This document shows, piece after piece, positions 12,680-21,898 of a DNA stretch of 64,000 nucleotides (positions within the stretch are counted from its first letter, which is position 1; each line of letters starts with the position of its first letter). Position numbers and translations under genes: made by a program. The stretch is from JAGPUQ01 sp036677085 (GTDB taxonomy: Bacteria > Pseudomonadota > Gammaproteobacteria > Pseudomonadales > Porticoccaceae), in contig JAKFFI010000055.1 in NCBI GenBank assembly GCA_036677085.1, forward strand, positions 42,872 through 106,871, read 5' to 3'. The notes under the pieces were generated by a model that was not told the DNA's origin, made no database searches, and saw only the letters and a program-made list of their open reading frames with translations.

Positions 12680-14157
12680 GAGGCGGCGCGCTGTTGGGCG
12701 CGGGCCTCCAGGCGGCGCTCGAATTCGGCCATCACAGTGCGATACAGCTCTTCGCCCAACAGGGTGTCCTCGACACCGCGGTCGATGTTGGGGTTGTCGT
12801 TGACTTCGATCACCACCGGGCCCATGGCGGTCTCCTTGATGTCGACGCCATAGAGGCCGTTGCCGATCAGGGCGGTGGCACGCAGCGCGGCGCGAATCAC
12901 GGGCGCCGGCACGCGGTGGACCGCGACGGTCTCGAAGGCGCCGGCGCGTGTGCTCGCGGCGTCGTGGTTGTAAATCTGCCAGTGGCCCTTGGCCATGAAG
13001 TATTTGCAGGCAAAGATCGCGCGGCCGGCGAGCACGCCTACCCGCCAGTCGAAATCGGTCGCGATGAATTCCTGCACGATCACCACGGCGGACTGTTTCA
13101 GGAGGCGCGCGGCCGCAGCCTGATACTGGGCGTCGGTCTCGGCTTTCTCGACGCCGACCGAAAACGAACCGTCCGGGATTTTCAGCACCAGCGGCGTGCC
13201 CAGTTGCTCGCGCAGGTCGGCGAACTCCGGCATTTCGTCGCCGAACAGCATGCGGGCGGCCGGCACGCGGACCTTGTTGGCGGTCAGCAGCTCGTGCAGG
13301 AACACCTTGTTGGTGCAGCGGATGATGGAGTCGGGATCGTCGATCACCGGCATGTTGGCGCGCGCGGCCCGCTGCGCGAAGCGCAGGGTGGGATGGCTGA
13401 TGGAAGTCGTCTGCCGGATGAACAGCGCATCGTATTCCAGCAGCCGTGCTTCGTCGTCGATGGTGATCAGATCGGCGTCGATGCCGAGCAGGCGGGCATG
13501 CTTGATGAACATTTGCAGCGCACCCTTGTTGCTGGGCGGGAAGCGCTCCTGGGGGTCGACCAGGATCGCGAGGTCGTAGCGCGCGGCGCGTTCACGGCGC
13601 GGTTGGCGCCAGATCTTTTTGCTGAAACCTTCGAGCGCGGCGCCGAATTCGTCCTGGCCGGCGTCGTCCAGTTCGCCGAGTGCCATCAGGCGCAGACTGG
13701 CGATGGCCCATTGGGTACCGCGCTCGAACTCGACTTCCAGGAGGGGCGCCGGGTACAGCTCGAAGATTTTCTTGGCGAGTTTTTCGAGCGCCGCGATCGG
13801 GGTGTGGCCGAAGTAGATCCGGAGCCGGAAATTGGCTTGGCTCGCCGCCACGTTGGCGGCCAGAAACTGCCGCGTGCGACGCAGCAGCTCATCGCTCAGC
13901 TTGATGGTGGCGCCCGCCGACAGTTCGTTCAGGGTGCGCACCGAAGGCAGCACCTTCTGTCCGCGCGCCTCGGCGAGCAGGGAGCAGTAGTAGCCCTGGC
14001 TGCGGTAGCTGCAATCGCCGCAAAAATTGTAGACCTGGATCCCGGGCGCACGATATTCCGGGCGGCTCAGGTAGTCCTTGCTGGGCACCACTTCTTCAGC
14101 GCTGTGATAGGGCGCCCAGACCTCCGGGCTGTCCACCACGATGTACAGATTGGACAA
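12676..14157 (-). CDS. RimK-family ATP-grasp ligase with RLAN N-terminal domain
   Basis: This protein of 493 residues has two parts. The N-terminal half (SNLYIVVDSPEVWAPY..., through about 200) matches the RimK-like ATP-grasp N-terminal domain. The C-terminal half is an ATP-grasp ligase: TNKVFLHELL, the nucleotide-binding VLKIPDGSFSVGV, and the metal/ATP region VIEVNDNPNIDRGVED. Ligases of this class join an amino acid, often glutamate, to a carboxylate of a protein or small molecule. Start choice: TTG at 14157 follows GAGGGGG by five bases and begins the conserved domain; the ATG at 14238 lacks such a site. It overlaps the GNAT gene downstream. The substrate is unknown. Confidence 0.85.
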   Translation of the reverse strand: MSNLYIVVDSPEVWAPYHSAEEVVPSKDYLSRPEYRAPGIQVYNFCGDCSYRSQGYYCSLLAEARGQKVLPSVRTLNELSAGATIKLSDELLRRTRQFLAANVAASQANFRLRIYFGHTPIAALEKLAKKIFELYPAPLLEVEFERGTQWAIASLRLMALGELDDAGQDEFGAALEGFSKKIWRQPRRERAARYDLAILVDPQERFPPSNKGALQMFIKHARLLGIDADLITIDDEARLLEYDALFIRQTTSISHPTLRFAQRAARANMPVIDDPDSIIRCTNKVFLHELLTANKVRVPAARMLFGDEMPEFADLREQLGTPLVLKIPDGSFSVGVEKAETDAQYQAAAARLLKQSAVVIVQEFIATDFDWRVGVLAGRAIFACKYFMAKGHWQIYNHDAASTRAGAFETVAVHRVPAPVIRAALRATALIGNGLYGVDIKETAMGPVVIEVNDNPNIDRGVEDTLLGEELYRTVMAEFERRLEARAQQRAAS

Positions 14158-14294
14158 GAAGCCCCCTCGTTGCCGTCGGCAGTGATGAATCGCCGTGCGC
14201 GCCGCGCACGGTATGGGTCGGCGCGTAGTTTCCATCATCGCCCGGACGCTGGCGAGCGCAACCGGTCAGGGGCGTTTCGCTTTTTATGCCCGCG

Positions 14295-15191
14295 TCATGG
14301 CGACGCGTCGTTTGCCGAGGCGCGACACAGCTCCAGCCAGCGTTCCATGCCCGGGCTGATGAACTTGCGCCGGTGCAGCACGAAATAGAAATGCCGGCGC
14401 AGATCGCGATGCGGCATATCGAGCGCCACCAGACTGCCGCGCTGGAAGGCATCGCGCAGCGCGATGCGTGACAGGCAGCCAATGCCAAGTCCTGCCTCCA
14501 CCGCGCGTTTGATGGCCTCGGTGTGTTGAAGTTCCAGCAGGATATTGAGGCGCGGCAGCAGCCCGTGCAGGGCGCGGTCGAAGGTCTGGCGGGTTCCCGA
14601 GCCCGGCTCGCGCAAGATCCAGGTCGCCGCGAGCAGATCGTCGTCGTTGAGGCGATAGCGCTTGGCGAGCACATGATCGGGCGCGCAAAAGGCGATCAGC
14701 TCGTCCTCCCGCCACGGGGTGATGACCAGCTCCGGGTGGCTCAGTTCACCCTCGACCAGGCCCAGGTCCAGATTGAAGCCGGCGACGCCGGCGGCGATAT
14801 GGGCGGTGTTGTCCACCGTCAGCGCCACGCGAACGCCGGGGTGCTCGTTCATGAAATTCGCCATCAGGCCGACCGCCAGATAATTGCCGATGGTCAGGGT
14901 GGCGCCGATGTTGAGCGCACCGGTGTCCGCGCGACCGGCGAAACCCGCCTCCAGCGCCTGCGCCTGGTCCAGCAGGGCCAGCGCCTGGGGTTGCAGTGCC
15001 CGGCCCAGATCGTTGAGTTGCAGACGCTTGCCGGCGCGGTCGAAGAGGCGAATGTCGAACTGTCGCTCCAGATCCTGGAGCGCGCCGCTGGCGGCGGACT
15101 GGGACATGGACAGACTCTCGGCCGCGCGGCTGATGTTTGCGAAGCGGGCGGTAGCGAGAAAGACTTCGAGCTGGCGCAAGGTGTAGTGCAT
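14295..15191 (-). CDS. LysR-family regulator, FinR-like
   Basis: This is a LysR-type transcription factor of 298 residues. The N-terminal winged helix-turn-helix (LRQLEVFLATARFANISRAA... SQSAASGALQDLE) is complete and the C-terminal effector-binding domain follows. It is divergent from the ferredoxin-NADP reductase gene with a short shared promoter region containing a GATTA-N12-TAATC dyad. In Pseudomonas the LysR regulator FinR sits in this position and activates fprA under oxidative stress, so a FinR-like role is inferred from position. The specific signal cannot be read from the sequence. Confidence 0.88.
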   Translation of the reverse strand: MHYTLRQLEVFLATARFANISRAAESLSMSQSAASGALQDLERQFDIRLFDRAGKRLQLNDLGRALQPQALALLDQAQALEAGFAGRADTGALNIGATLTIGNYLAVGLMANFMNEHPGVRVALTVDNTAHIAAGVAGFNLDLGLVEGELSHPELVITPWREDELIAFCAPDHVLAKRYRLNDDDLLAATWILREPGSGTRQTFDRALHGLLPRLNILLELQHTEAIKRAVEAGLGIGCLSRIALRDAFQRGSLVALDMPHRDLRRHFYFVLHRRKFISPGMERWLELCRASANDASP

Positions 15192-15204
15192 TATCGTCGC
15201 AACC

Positions 15205-15226
15205 GATTAACCATATGCGAATAATC
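15205..15226. promoter_or_regulatory. LysR-type operator candidate between finR-like gene and fpr
   Basis: GATTA and TAATC form an inverted repeat with a 12-base spacer. It lies 13 bases upstream of the LysR start codon and about 85 bases upstream of fpr. The region is AT-rich in an otherwise GC-rich sequence. Its position and symmetry fit a LysR autoregulatory and activation site; this is inference. Confidence 0.5.
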
Positions 15227-15310
15227 TATTTTACCGATAGCATGCCCCAGCGTTATGGTGCCGGCAAGCGGCATTGGCCGCTCTTCCTACATCCGGGCCG
15301 GAGTCAGGTC

Positions 15311-16084
15311 ATGTCCAATTTGAATCGGGAGACTGTGCTGAGCGTCCACCACTGGACCGACCGCCTGTTCAGCTTTCGCACTACCCGGGATGCAAGTTTC
15401 CGCTTCAAGAACGGCTATTTCACCATGATCGGGCTGGAAGTAGACCAGAAGCCGCTGCTGCGTGCCTACAGCATGGCGAGCGCCAACTACGAGGAAGAGC
15501 TGGAGTTTTTCAGTATCAAGGTGCCGGACGGTCCCCTGACCTCGCGCCTGCAGAATATTCGGGTGGGTGACGAAGTGCTGGTGGGACGCAAACCGACCGG
15601 CACCCTGGTGCTCGATCACCTGTTGCCGGGGCGCCATCTGTACCTGCTGGCGACGGGCACTGGGCTGGCGCCTTTTCTCAGCATCATCCGGGACCTGGAG
15701 ATCTACGACAATTTCGACAAAGTGATCATGGTCCACGGCTGCCGCCACGCGGCGGATCTCGCCTACCGGGAGCTGATTACCGAAGAATTGCCCAAGCATG
15801 AGTTCTTCGGCGAGGTGACGCGGGACAAGTTGCTCTATTACCCCTGCGTGACCCGGGAGCCGTTCAAGAATCAGGGGCGGATCACGGAGTTGCTGGGCAG
15901 CGGCAAACTGTCCGCCGACCTGGGGTTGCCGGCGCTGAGCGTGGCCAATGATCGCTTCATGCTGTGCGGCAGTCCGGCCATGCTGACGGATCTGTGCGAT
16001 CTGCTGGACAGCAAGGGTTTCAGTGAATATCGCCACGGCGATCTCGGCCACTATGTCATCGAGCGGGCCTTTGTTGAACGTTGA
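15311..16084 (+). CDS. fpr: Ferredoxin--NADP reductase
   Basis: This FAD enzyme of 257 residues exchanges electrons between NADP(H) and ferredoxin or flavodoxin, supporting iron-sulfur repair and oxidative stress defence. The FAD-binding motif RAYSMASANYEEELEFF and the NADP-binding GTGLAPFLSIIRD are clear, and the C-terminus GHYVIERAFVER is typical of the bacterial FprA type. ATG at 15311 has GGAG seven bases upstream; the frame is open further up to 15215 but without a ribosome site. Expression is probably controlled by the divergent LysR gene. Confidence 0.95.
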   Translation: MSNLNRETVLSVHHWTDRLFSFRTTRDASFRFKNGYFTMIGLEVDQKPLLRAYSMASANYEEELEFFSIKVPDGPLTSRLQNIRVGDEVLVGRKPTGTLVLDHLLPGRHLYLLATGTGLAPFLSIIRDLEIYDNFDKVIMVHGCRHAADLAYRELITEELPKHEFFGEVTRDKLLYYPCVTREPFKNQGRITELLGSGKLSADLGLPALSVANDRFMLCGSPAMLTDLCDLLDSKGFSEYRHGDLGHYVIERAFVER

Positions 16085-16182
16085 CGGTTGAACGTTGATG
16101 GTCGAGCGATGCGCGCGGGCGTCGAACGCAGAATACGTTAGCGAGTCCTGAATACGCTCCCGCCAGCTCACCGGCGGGAGCG
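16073..16182 (+). repeat. Direct repeat at fpr stop and hairpin between fpr and rhlE
   Basis: A 14-base unit, GTTGAACGTTGACG and GTTGAACGTTGATG, is repeated in tandem over 16073-16100 and spans the fpr stop codon. Further on, CGCTCCCGCC (16155-16164) and GGCGGGAGCG (16173-16182) form a perfect 10-bp stem with an 8-base loop. It lies between two convergent genes. No T run follows on either strand, so it is a hairpin that may help termination rather than a standard intrinsic terminator. Confidence 0.55.
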
Positions 16183-16205
16183 CGCTTCACTTCCTCGAAC
16201 CAGCC

Positions 16206-17513
<1,308 letters not shown>

Positions 17514-17816
17514 GTAGAGTTCCGGAAACTGTGCGTCCCGGGCCTGGTGCCCGGTGTCGGTCGCGAGACAGTCTCGTAAATATGAAGTCGAGGATAACCA
17601 GAAGGGGTACCGCGAGGACAACGCCGACCGAAGTGCGTCTGAGCCGCGCGCACTCTAACAGATCGGCGCCGGATCTTCACCTCACTTGTTTCGGCAGGGA
17701 TCTGTTCGAGCGTGAGGCGGCCATTTGTCGGCAGCAGGCAATGCTGATCTAATTCCGTCGATAGCTTGCCCTGGCAAGCCGGGACGATAACAACCATCTG
17801 CTACAGGCGGGAGACC
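17514..17816. other. Intergenic region between divergent rhlE and sulfotransferase
   Basis: This 303-base stretch carries the promoters of two divergent genes. A 13-base palindrome (CGAGAC-A-GTCTCG) lies at 17564-17576. Nothing else in it looks like a gene, and no open frame of convincing composition was seen. Confidence 0.5.
17764..17779. promoter_or_regulatory. Dyad upstream of the sulfotransferase operon
   Basis: GCTTGCC and GGCAAGC form a perfect 7-bp inverted repeat around a CT centre, ending 37 bases before the sulfotransferase ATG. It could be an operator in the promoter or 5' leader. No regulator gene is adjacent, so the binding protein is unknown. Confidence 0.35.
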
Positions 17817-18782
17817 ATGACCACAGCATTGCCCCAGCGCACGCACACCTATCAGTTTCATCACTTCGACAGCACCCGCTGGGACAGCATCAAGATTCGC
17901 GACGACGACATCCTCGTCTGCACCTCGATGAAGAGCGGCACCACCTGGATGCAGCGCATCGTCGCCCTGCTGATCTTTCAGGATCAGCCGCCCGCGCAGT
18001 CCTTTCACGACATTTCCGCCTGGGTCGATATGCGCATCGTGCCGCTGGAAAAAGTGGTCGCCGACCTGGAGGCGCAGACGCACCGCCGCTTCCTGAAAAC
18101 CCATACCGCCCTCGACGGCCTTACCTATCATCCGCAGATGAAGTACATCGTGGTCGGCCGCGACGTCCGCGATGTCTTCATGTCGCTGTGGAATCACACC
18201 TCGAACTACACCCAGCCGTTCATCGATGCGCTCAACAATACGCCCGGGCGTGTCGGCGAGCCTTTTCCGCCGCTGTATCCCGATCTTCACGCGCTGTGGC
18301 ACGACTGGATCAACAAGGGAAATTTTCCCTGGGAAAGCGACGGCTACCCGTTCTGGTCGCACCTGCATTTCATCCAGAGCTGGTGGGACTACCGTCACCT
18401 GCCGAATATCTACCTGGTCCACTTCAACGACCTGAGCCGGGATCTCGAAGGCGAGATGCGCAAGGTGGCTGCTTTCCTGGACATCAGCGTGCCGGAAGCG
18501 CTGTGGCCAAGCCTGGTCGAACAGGCCAGTTTCGAGACCATGAAAACCAATGCCGAAGCGTTGCTCCCGGGGGTCAACAAAATCTTTGCCGGCGGCGCCC
18601 AGTCCTTTATCCACAAGGGCACCAATGACCGCTGGAGGGGTGTGCTCAGCGCTGCCGAGCTGAAGGAATGCGACGCCGCCATTGCGCGCACCCTGACGCC
18701 CGAGTGCGCGCAATGGCTGGAACACGGCGGCGCGGTGAGCCAAGCGTCGATCGATATGCTTTCGCCACGCCCGATCAAGTAA
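17817..18782 (+). CDS. PAPS-dependent sulfotransferase
   Basis: This soluble sulfotransferase of 321 residues (Sulfotransfer_1 type) moves a sulfuryl group from PAPS to a hydroxyl or amine acceptor. The 5'-phosphosulfate loop is seen as TSMKSGTTWMQRIV near residue 40, the 3'-phosphate site as VVGRDVRDVFMSLWNH near 110, and the C-terminal KGTNDRWRGVLS completes the PAPS pocket. No signal peptide or membrane segment is present. GGGAG precedes the ATG. An acyl-CoA ligase starts 22 bases after the stop, so the two are probably cotranscribed. The acceptor is not evident; phenols, alcohols or lipids are possible. Confidence 0.9.
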   Translation: MTTALPQRTHTYQFHHFDSTRWDSIKIRDDDILVCTSMKSGTTWMQRIVALLIFQDQPPAQSFHDISAWVDMRIVPLEKVVADLEAQTHRRFLKTHTALDGLTYHPQMKYIVVGRDVRDVFMSLWNHTSNYTQPFIDALNNTPGRVGEPFPPLYPDLHALWHDWINKGNFPWESDGYPFWSHLHFIQSWWDYRHLPNIYLVHFNDLSRDLEGEMRKVAAFLDISVPEALWPSLVEQASFETMKTNAEALLPGVNKIFAGGAQSFIHKGTNDRWRGVLSAAELKECDAAIARTLTPECAQWLEHGGAVSQASIDMLSPRPIK

Positions 18783-18804
18783 CGACGTGCAGGGGAAACT
18801 GCAG

Positions 18805-20415
18805 ATGGCAAGCGAACTCGAACTCAACCTGATCCGCCGCATTGCCATGGGCGACTGCCTGCGCCGTCGCGCCACGGATCGCGGGACCCGCGAGGCGGTG
18901 GTCGAATTTGTCGAGGGCCGGCGCGTGGCGCTGAGTTTTCGCGAACTCAATGATCGCGTGAACCGTCTGGTCCACGGGCTGCGCGCGCGGGGTATCCACC
19001 AGGGCGACCGGGTCGCCATTCTGGGCGGCAATACCAGCGAATTCCTGATCTGCCTGTGGGGTTGCTTCAAGGGCGGCTTTGTCGCGGTGCCGGTCAACTT
19101 TCTGCAGAACCCGGACGATGTCGCCTACAACATTCAGCATTCGGGCGCTCGCGCCGTGTTCGCCGATGCCCGTCTCCATGCCCTGGTGGACAGCGTCACC
19201 GCCGGTCTTGACGATCTGGTGCTGGGCACGCTCGCCGGCCCTGGCACGGCGAAGCATCCGGCTTTTGCGGAGTTTCTGGCCGGGCAGCCGGTGACCGAGG
19301 TGGCGGACATCATCATCCAGGACGACGATCTCGCCCAGATCATGTACACCAGCGGTACCACGGCGCGTCCCAAGGGCGTGATGCTGTCCCACAAGAACCT
19401 GTTTCTGTCGAGCCTGAACGTGGTGCTGAGTATCGGCTCCAACAAGGACAGCACCAGCCATGCGGCGGTGCTGCCGCTGTTTCATATCACCGCGGAAATG
19501 TTTTCCCTGACGGCCATCCATGTGGGCGGCAAGACCGTGTTGCAGAACGGTTTTGATCCCGATGCCCTGCTGCGCCTGATTGAATCCGAAAAACTCGAAT
19601 TCGCCATCCTGCTGCCCCTGATGTGGCGCGCCATGCTGGCGTCGCCGGAACTGGCTCGGCACGACTATTCCAGCCTCAAGCTCGGCATGTACGGCATGGC
19701 GCCCATGGATGCCCCGACGCTGCAGCGGCTCAAGACGGCGTTCGGCTGCGCGTTCACCACCGGCTCCGGGCAGACCGAGATTGCCGCCGTTGCGACCATC
19801 GTCGATGCCGGCTGGGCGGAGATCAAGGAAGGCAATATCTGGGGCGATGGCTCGCTGCTCACCGACCAGGCGGTGATGGACGACCAGGGCAACCTGCTGC
19901 CGCCGGGCGAGATCGGCGAGATCGTCTGGCGCAGTCCCCAGGTCATGCTGGGCTACTTCCGCAACGAGGATGCCACCGCCGAGGCGCGCGCCCACGGCTG
20001 GCATCACTCCGGCGACATCGGCTATCGCGACGACGACAACCAGTTCTGCTTCGTGGATCGCAAAAAGGATATCGTCAAGTCCGGCGGCGAAAACGTCTCC
20101 TCGGTGAAGGTGGAGCGCAGCGTGCTCGCCTGCGAGGGGGTCGCCAATGTCGGCGTCATCGGCCTGCCCCACGACTACTGGGGCGAGGCGGTGACCGCTG
20201 TGATCGCGGCCAAGCCCGGCGCGCGGATCGATGAGCGGACCGTGATCGAGCACTGCAAGCGCGAGCTCGGTGGCTTCGAGGTGCCTAAGAAAGTGGTCGT
20301 GCTGGACGAACTGCCGATGACCGCCACCGGCAAGGTGAAGAAGCATGTGCTGCGGCAGGAATTTGCCGGACTCTATGCCGGAGAAAATGGCCAGCCGCCG
20401 GTTCACAAAAACTGA
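18805..20415 (+). CDS. AMP-dependent acyl-CoA synthetase/ligase
   Basis: This class I adenylate-forming enzyme has 536 residues. It would activate a carboxylic acid to an acyl-adenylate and then a CoA thioester. The P-loop-like motif YTSGTTARPKGV, the central TGSGQTEIAAV, the hinge motif HSGDIGYRDDDNQ with KKDIVKSGGENV, and the C-terminal catalytic lysine context TATGKVKK are all present. AGGGGA at 18791-18796 supports ATG at 18805. No carrier protein or condensation domain is attached. It lies between the sulfotransferase and the amidohydrolase gene, probably in one operon. Chain type cannot be fixed from sequence alone. Confidence 0.9.
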   Translation: MASELELNLIRRIAMGDCLRRRATDRGTREAVVEFVEGRRVALSFRELNDRVNRLVHGLRARGIHQGDRVAILGGNTSEFLICLWGCFKGGFVAVPVNFLQNPDDVAYNIQHSGARAVFADARLHALVDSVTAGLDDLVLGTLAGPGTAKHPAFAEFLAGQPVTEVADIIIQDDDLAQIMYTSGTTARPKGVMLSHKNLFLSSLNVVLSIGSNKDSTSHAAVLPLFHITAEMFSLTAIHVGGKTVLQNGFDPDALLRLIESEKLEFAILLPLMWRAMLASPELARHDYSSLKLGMYGMAPMDAPTLQRLKTAFGCAFTTGSGQTEIAAVATIVDAGWAEIKEGNIWGDGSLLTDQAVMDDQGNLLPPGEIGEIVWRSPQVMLGYFRNEDATAEARAHGWHHSGDIGYRDDDNQFCFVDRKKDIVKSGGENVSSVKVERSVLACEGVANVGVIGLPHDYWGEAVTAVIAAKPGARIDERTVIEHCKRELGGFEVPKKVVVLDELPMTATGKVKKHVLRQEFAGLYAGENGQPPVHKN

Positions 20416-20428
20416 TCCACGCAGCGCC

Positions 20429-21199
20429 GTGAACCATCGCACCCCGCTGCTCGCCGCTGCCGATCCGGCGGTGTACCGGTTGTGTCGCCCGGAGGGTGCG
20501 GCGCCTTATGTCATCACCGCAGATCATGCCGGCCGCGCGATTCCCGGCGCGCTGGCATCCCTCGGCCTCGCTGCCGCCGACCTCGACCGGCATATCGCCT
20601 GGGATATCGGCATTGCGGGGCTCGCGGAGCAACTCGCCGAGCGGCTCGACGCCTTCGCCATTGTGCAGCAGTACTCGCGGCTGGTGATCGACTGCAACCG
20701 CGCGCCGGGCACGCCGCAGTCCATTGTTGCCGAGAGTGAGCGCACACCCATCCCGGGCAATGCCGGGCTTTCCGCCGCAGCGGCGGAAGCCCGCGCGGCT
20801 GCCATTTTCCATCCCTACCACGACCGCATCCGCGCCGAGCTGGATGCACGCGCGGCGTCTGGACGACCGGTATTACTGGTGGCACTGCACAGCTTCACAC
20901 CGGTATTTCTCGGGGTGTCGCGGCCCTGGCACTGCGGAGTTCTCTATCAGCGCGATGCCCGCCTCGGGCATCTGCTGCTGGCCAGCGCCCGGCGCGAACC
21001 CGGCCTGGTGGTAGGCGACAACCAGCCCTACGCGGTTTCCGATGCCACCGACTACGGCATTCCCGTGCACGGCGAGCGGCGCGGCATCGCCCATGTCGAA
21101 CTGGAGATTCGTCAGGATCTGATCGCGGACACCGCGGGCCAGATGGTCTGGGCGGAGCGCATCGCGCGCTGGCTGGAGGCCGCACTGCCGGCGCTGTAA
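20429..21199 (+). CDS. N-formylglutamate amidohydrolase family protein
   Basis: This protein of about 256 residues matches the HutG-type N-formylglutamate amidohydrolase family, zinc-dependent enzymes of a carboxypeptidase-like fold. Visible motifs are ITADHAGRAIPG, a DIGIAG stretch, the VIDCNRAPGTPQSI region and LVALHSFTP. There are no other histidine-utilisation genes nearby, so a role in histidine breakdown is not supported; a related amide hydrolysis is equally possible. The GTG at 20429 begins just after the ligase stop. Upstream ATGs at 20345, 20375 and 20387 would overlap the ligase, and no clear ribosome site decides between them. Confidence 0.82.
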   Translation: MNHRTPLLAAADPAVYRLCRPEGAAPYVITADHAGRAIPGALASLGLAAADLDRHIAWDIGIAGLAEQLAERLDAFAIVQQYSRLVIDCNRAPGTPQSIVAESERTPIPGNAGLSAAAAEARAAAIFHPYHDRIRAELDARAASGRPVLLVALHSFTPVFLGVSRPWHCGVLYQRDARLGHLLLASARREPGLVVGDNQPYAVSDATDYGIPVHGERRGIAHVELEIRQDLIADTAGQMVWAERIARWLEAALPAL

Positions 21200-21334
21200 C
21201 CGGGCTGCGGCAGGATGCTGCCGCTTGCGTTGAATCCGTGGCCTGGCCGCGTCGGGAATTGGACTCCGGGCGCAGACCGCGGGACGCCACGGCGCTGGCG
21301 TCGCCTATCGGGCACCGCCTCCGAACGCCCCGGC

Positions 21335-21898
21335 TCAGGAACCCGTATCCCGCAGCAGCGCCTCCAGCTCCTGCCGAACCTCGGTGCCGGTAACGCTCAG
21401 GGCGAGACCCTTCAGGGCGAGCTGACGCGCCTCTGCGGGCTGCCCGCGCGCCAGACGCGCGCGACCGAGCACCAGATAAACTTCCGGCGCCCGCGGATCC
21501 AGCCGTTGCGCCCGCTCGCCCAGGGCGATGGCGGCGTCGTGGCGGCCGGCCTGTGCTTCGCTACTTGCCTGCTGCAGCAGCGCGGAAACCGCATCCGGCG
21601 CCACCGGCGGCGGGACCACCCGGGGCGGCAATGGAGGCGTTGGCCTGGGCACCGGCCGCACTTCCGGGGCGGGCACGGGCGTGGTGGGAGCGGGCGGCGC
21701 CCCAGGGCCGGTTGTGGGGGGCGACGGGACAACAACTGGCGCCGGCGGTTGGGACTGCATGGGCGCGCAGGCTGCCAGCACCAGCAAGGCGCCCAGGCCG
21801 CTCAGCAGCTTCAGGTTCCGGACCGCGACGCGCAGGGATGTCAGCGCCGCGGGTCCTGTTGTGCTCCCGTCACATGGGGAGTTTGTGCCACGGCTCAT
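21335..21898 (-). CDS. lpoP: TPR lipoprotein, candidate PBP1b activator (LpoP-like)
   Basis: This predicted outer-membrane lipoprotein of 187 residues has a lipobox (LVLAAC) near residue 45. A proline-rich linker of about 50 residues follows (PAPVVVPSPP and similar), then a C-terminal tetratricopeptide-like helical pair (AIALGERAQRLDPRAPEVYLVLGRARLARGQ). Its start overlaps the stop of mrcB (TGATG), so translation is probably coupled. In Pseudomonas aeruginosa the TPR lipoprotein LpoP, encoded with ponB, is required for PBP1b activity. The same layout here supports that role, although short TPR repeats are not specific. The ATG at 21898 gives an unusually long n-region before the hydrophobic core. 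Confidence 0.75.
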   Translation of the reverse strand: MSRGTNSPCDGSTTGPAALTSLRVAVRNLKLLSGLGALLVLAACAPMQSQPPAPVVVPSPPTTGPGAPPAPTTPVPAPEVRPVPRPTPPLPPRVVPPPVAPDAVSALLQQASSEAQAGRHDAAIALGERAQRLDPRAPEVYLVLGRARLARGQPAEARQLALKGLALSVTGTEVRQELEALLRDTGS

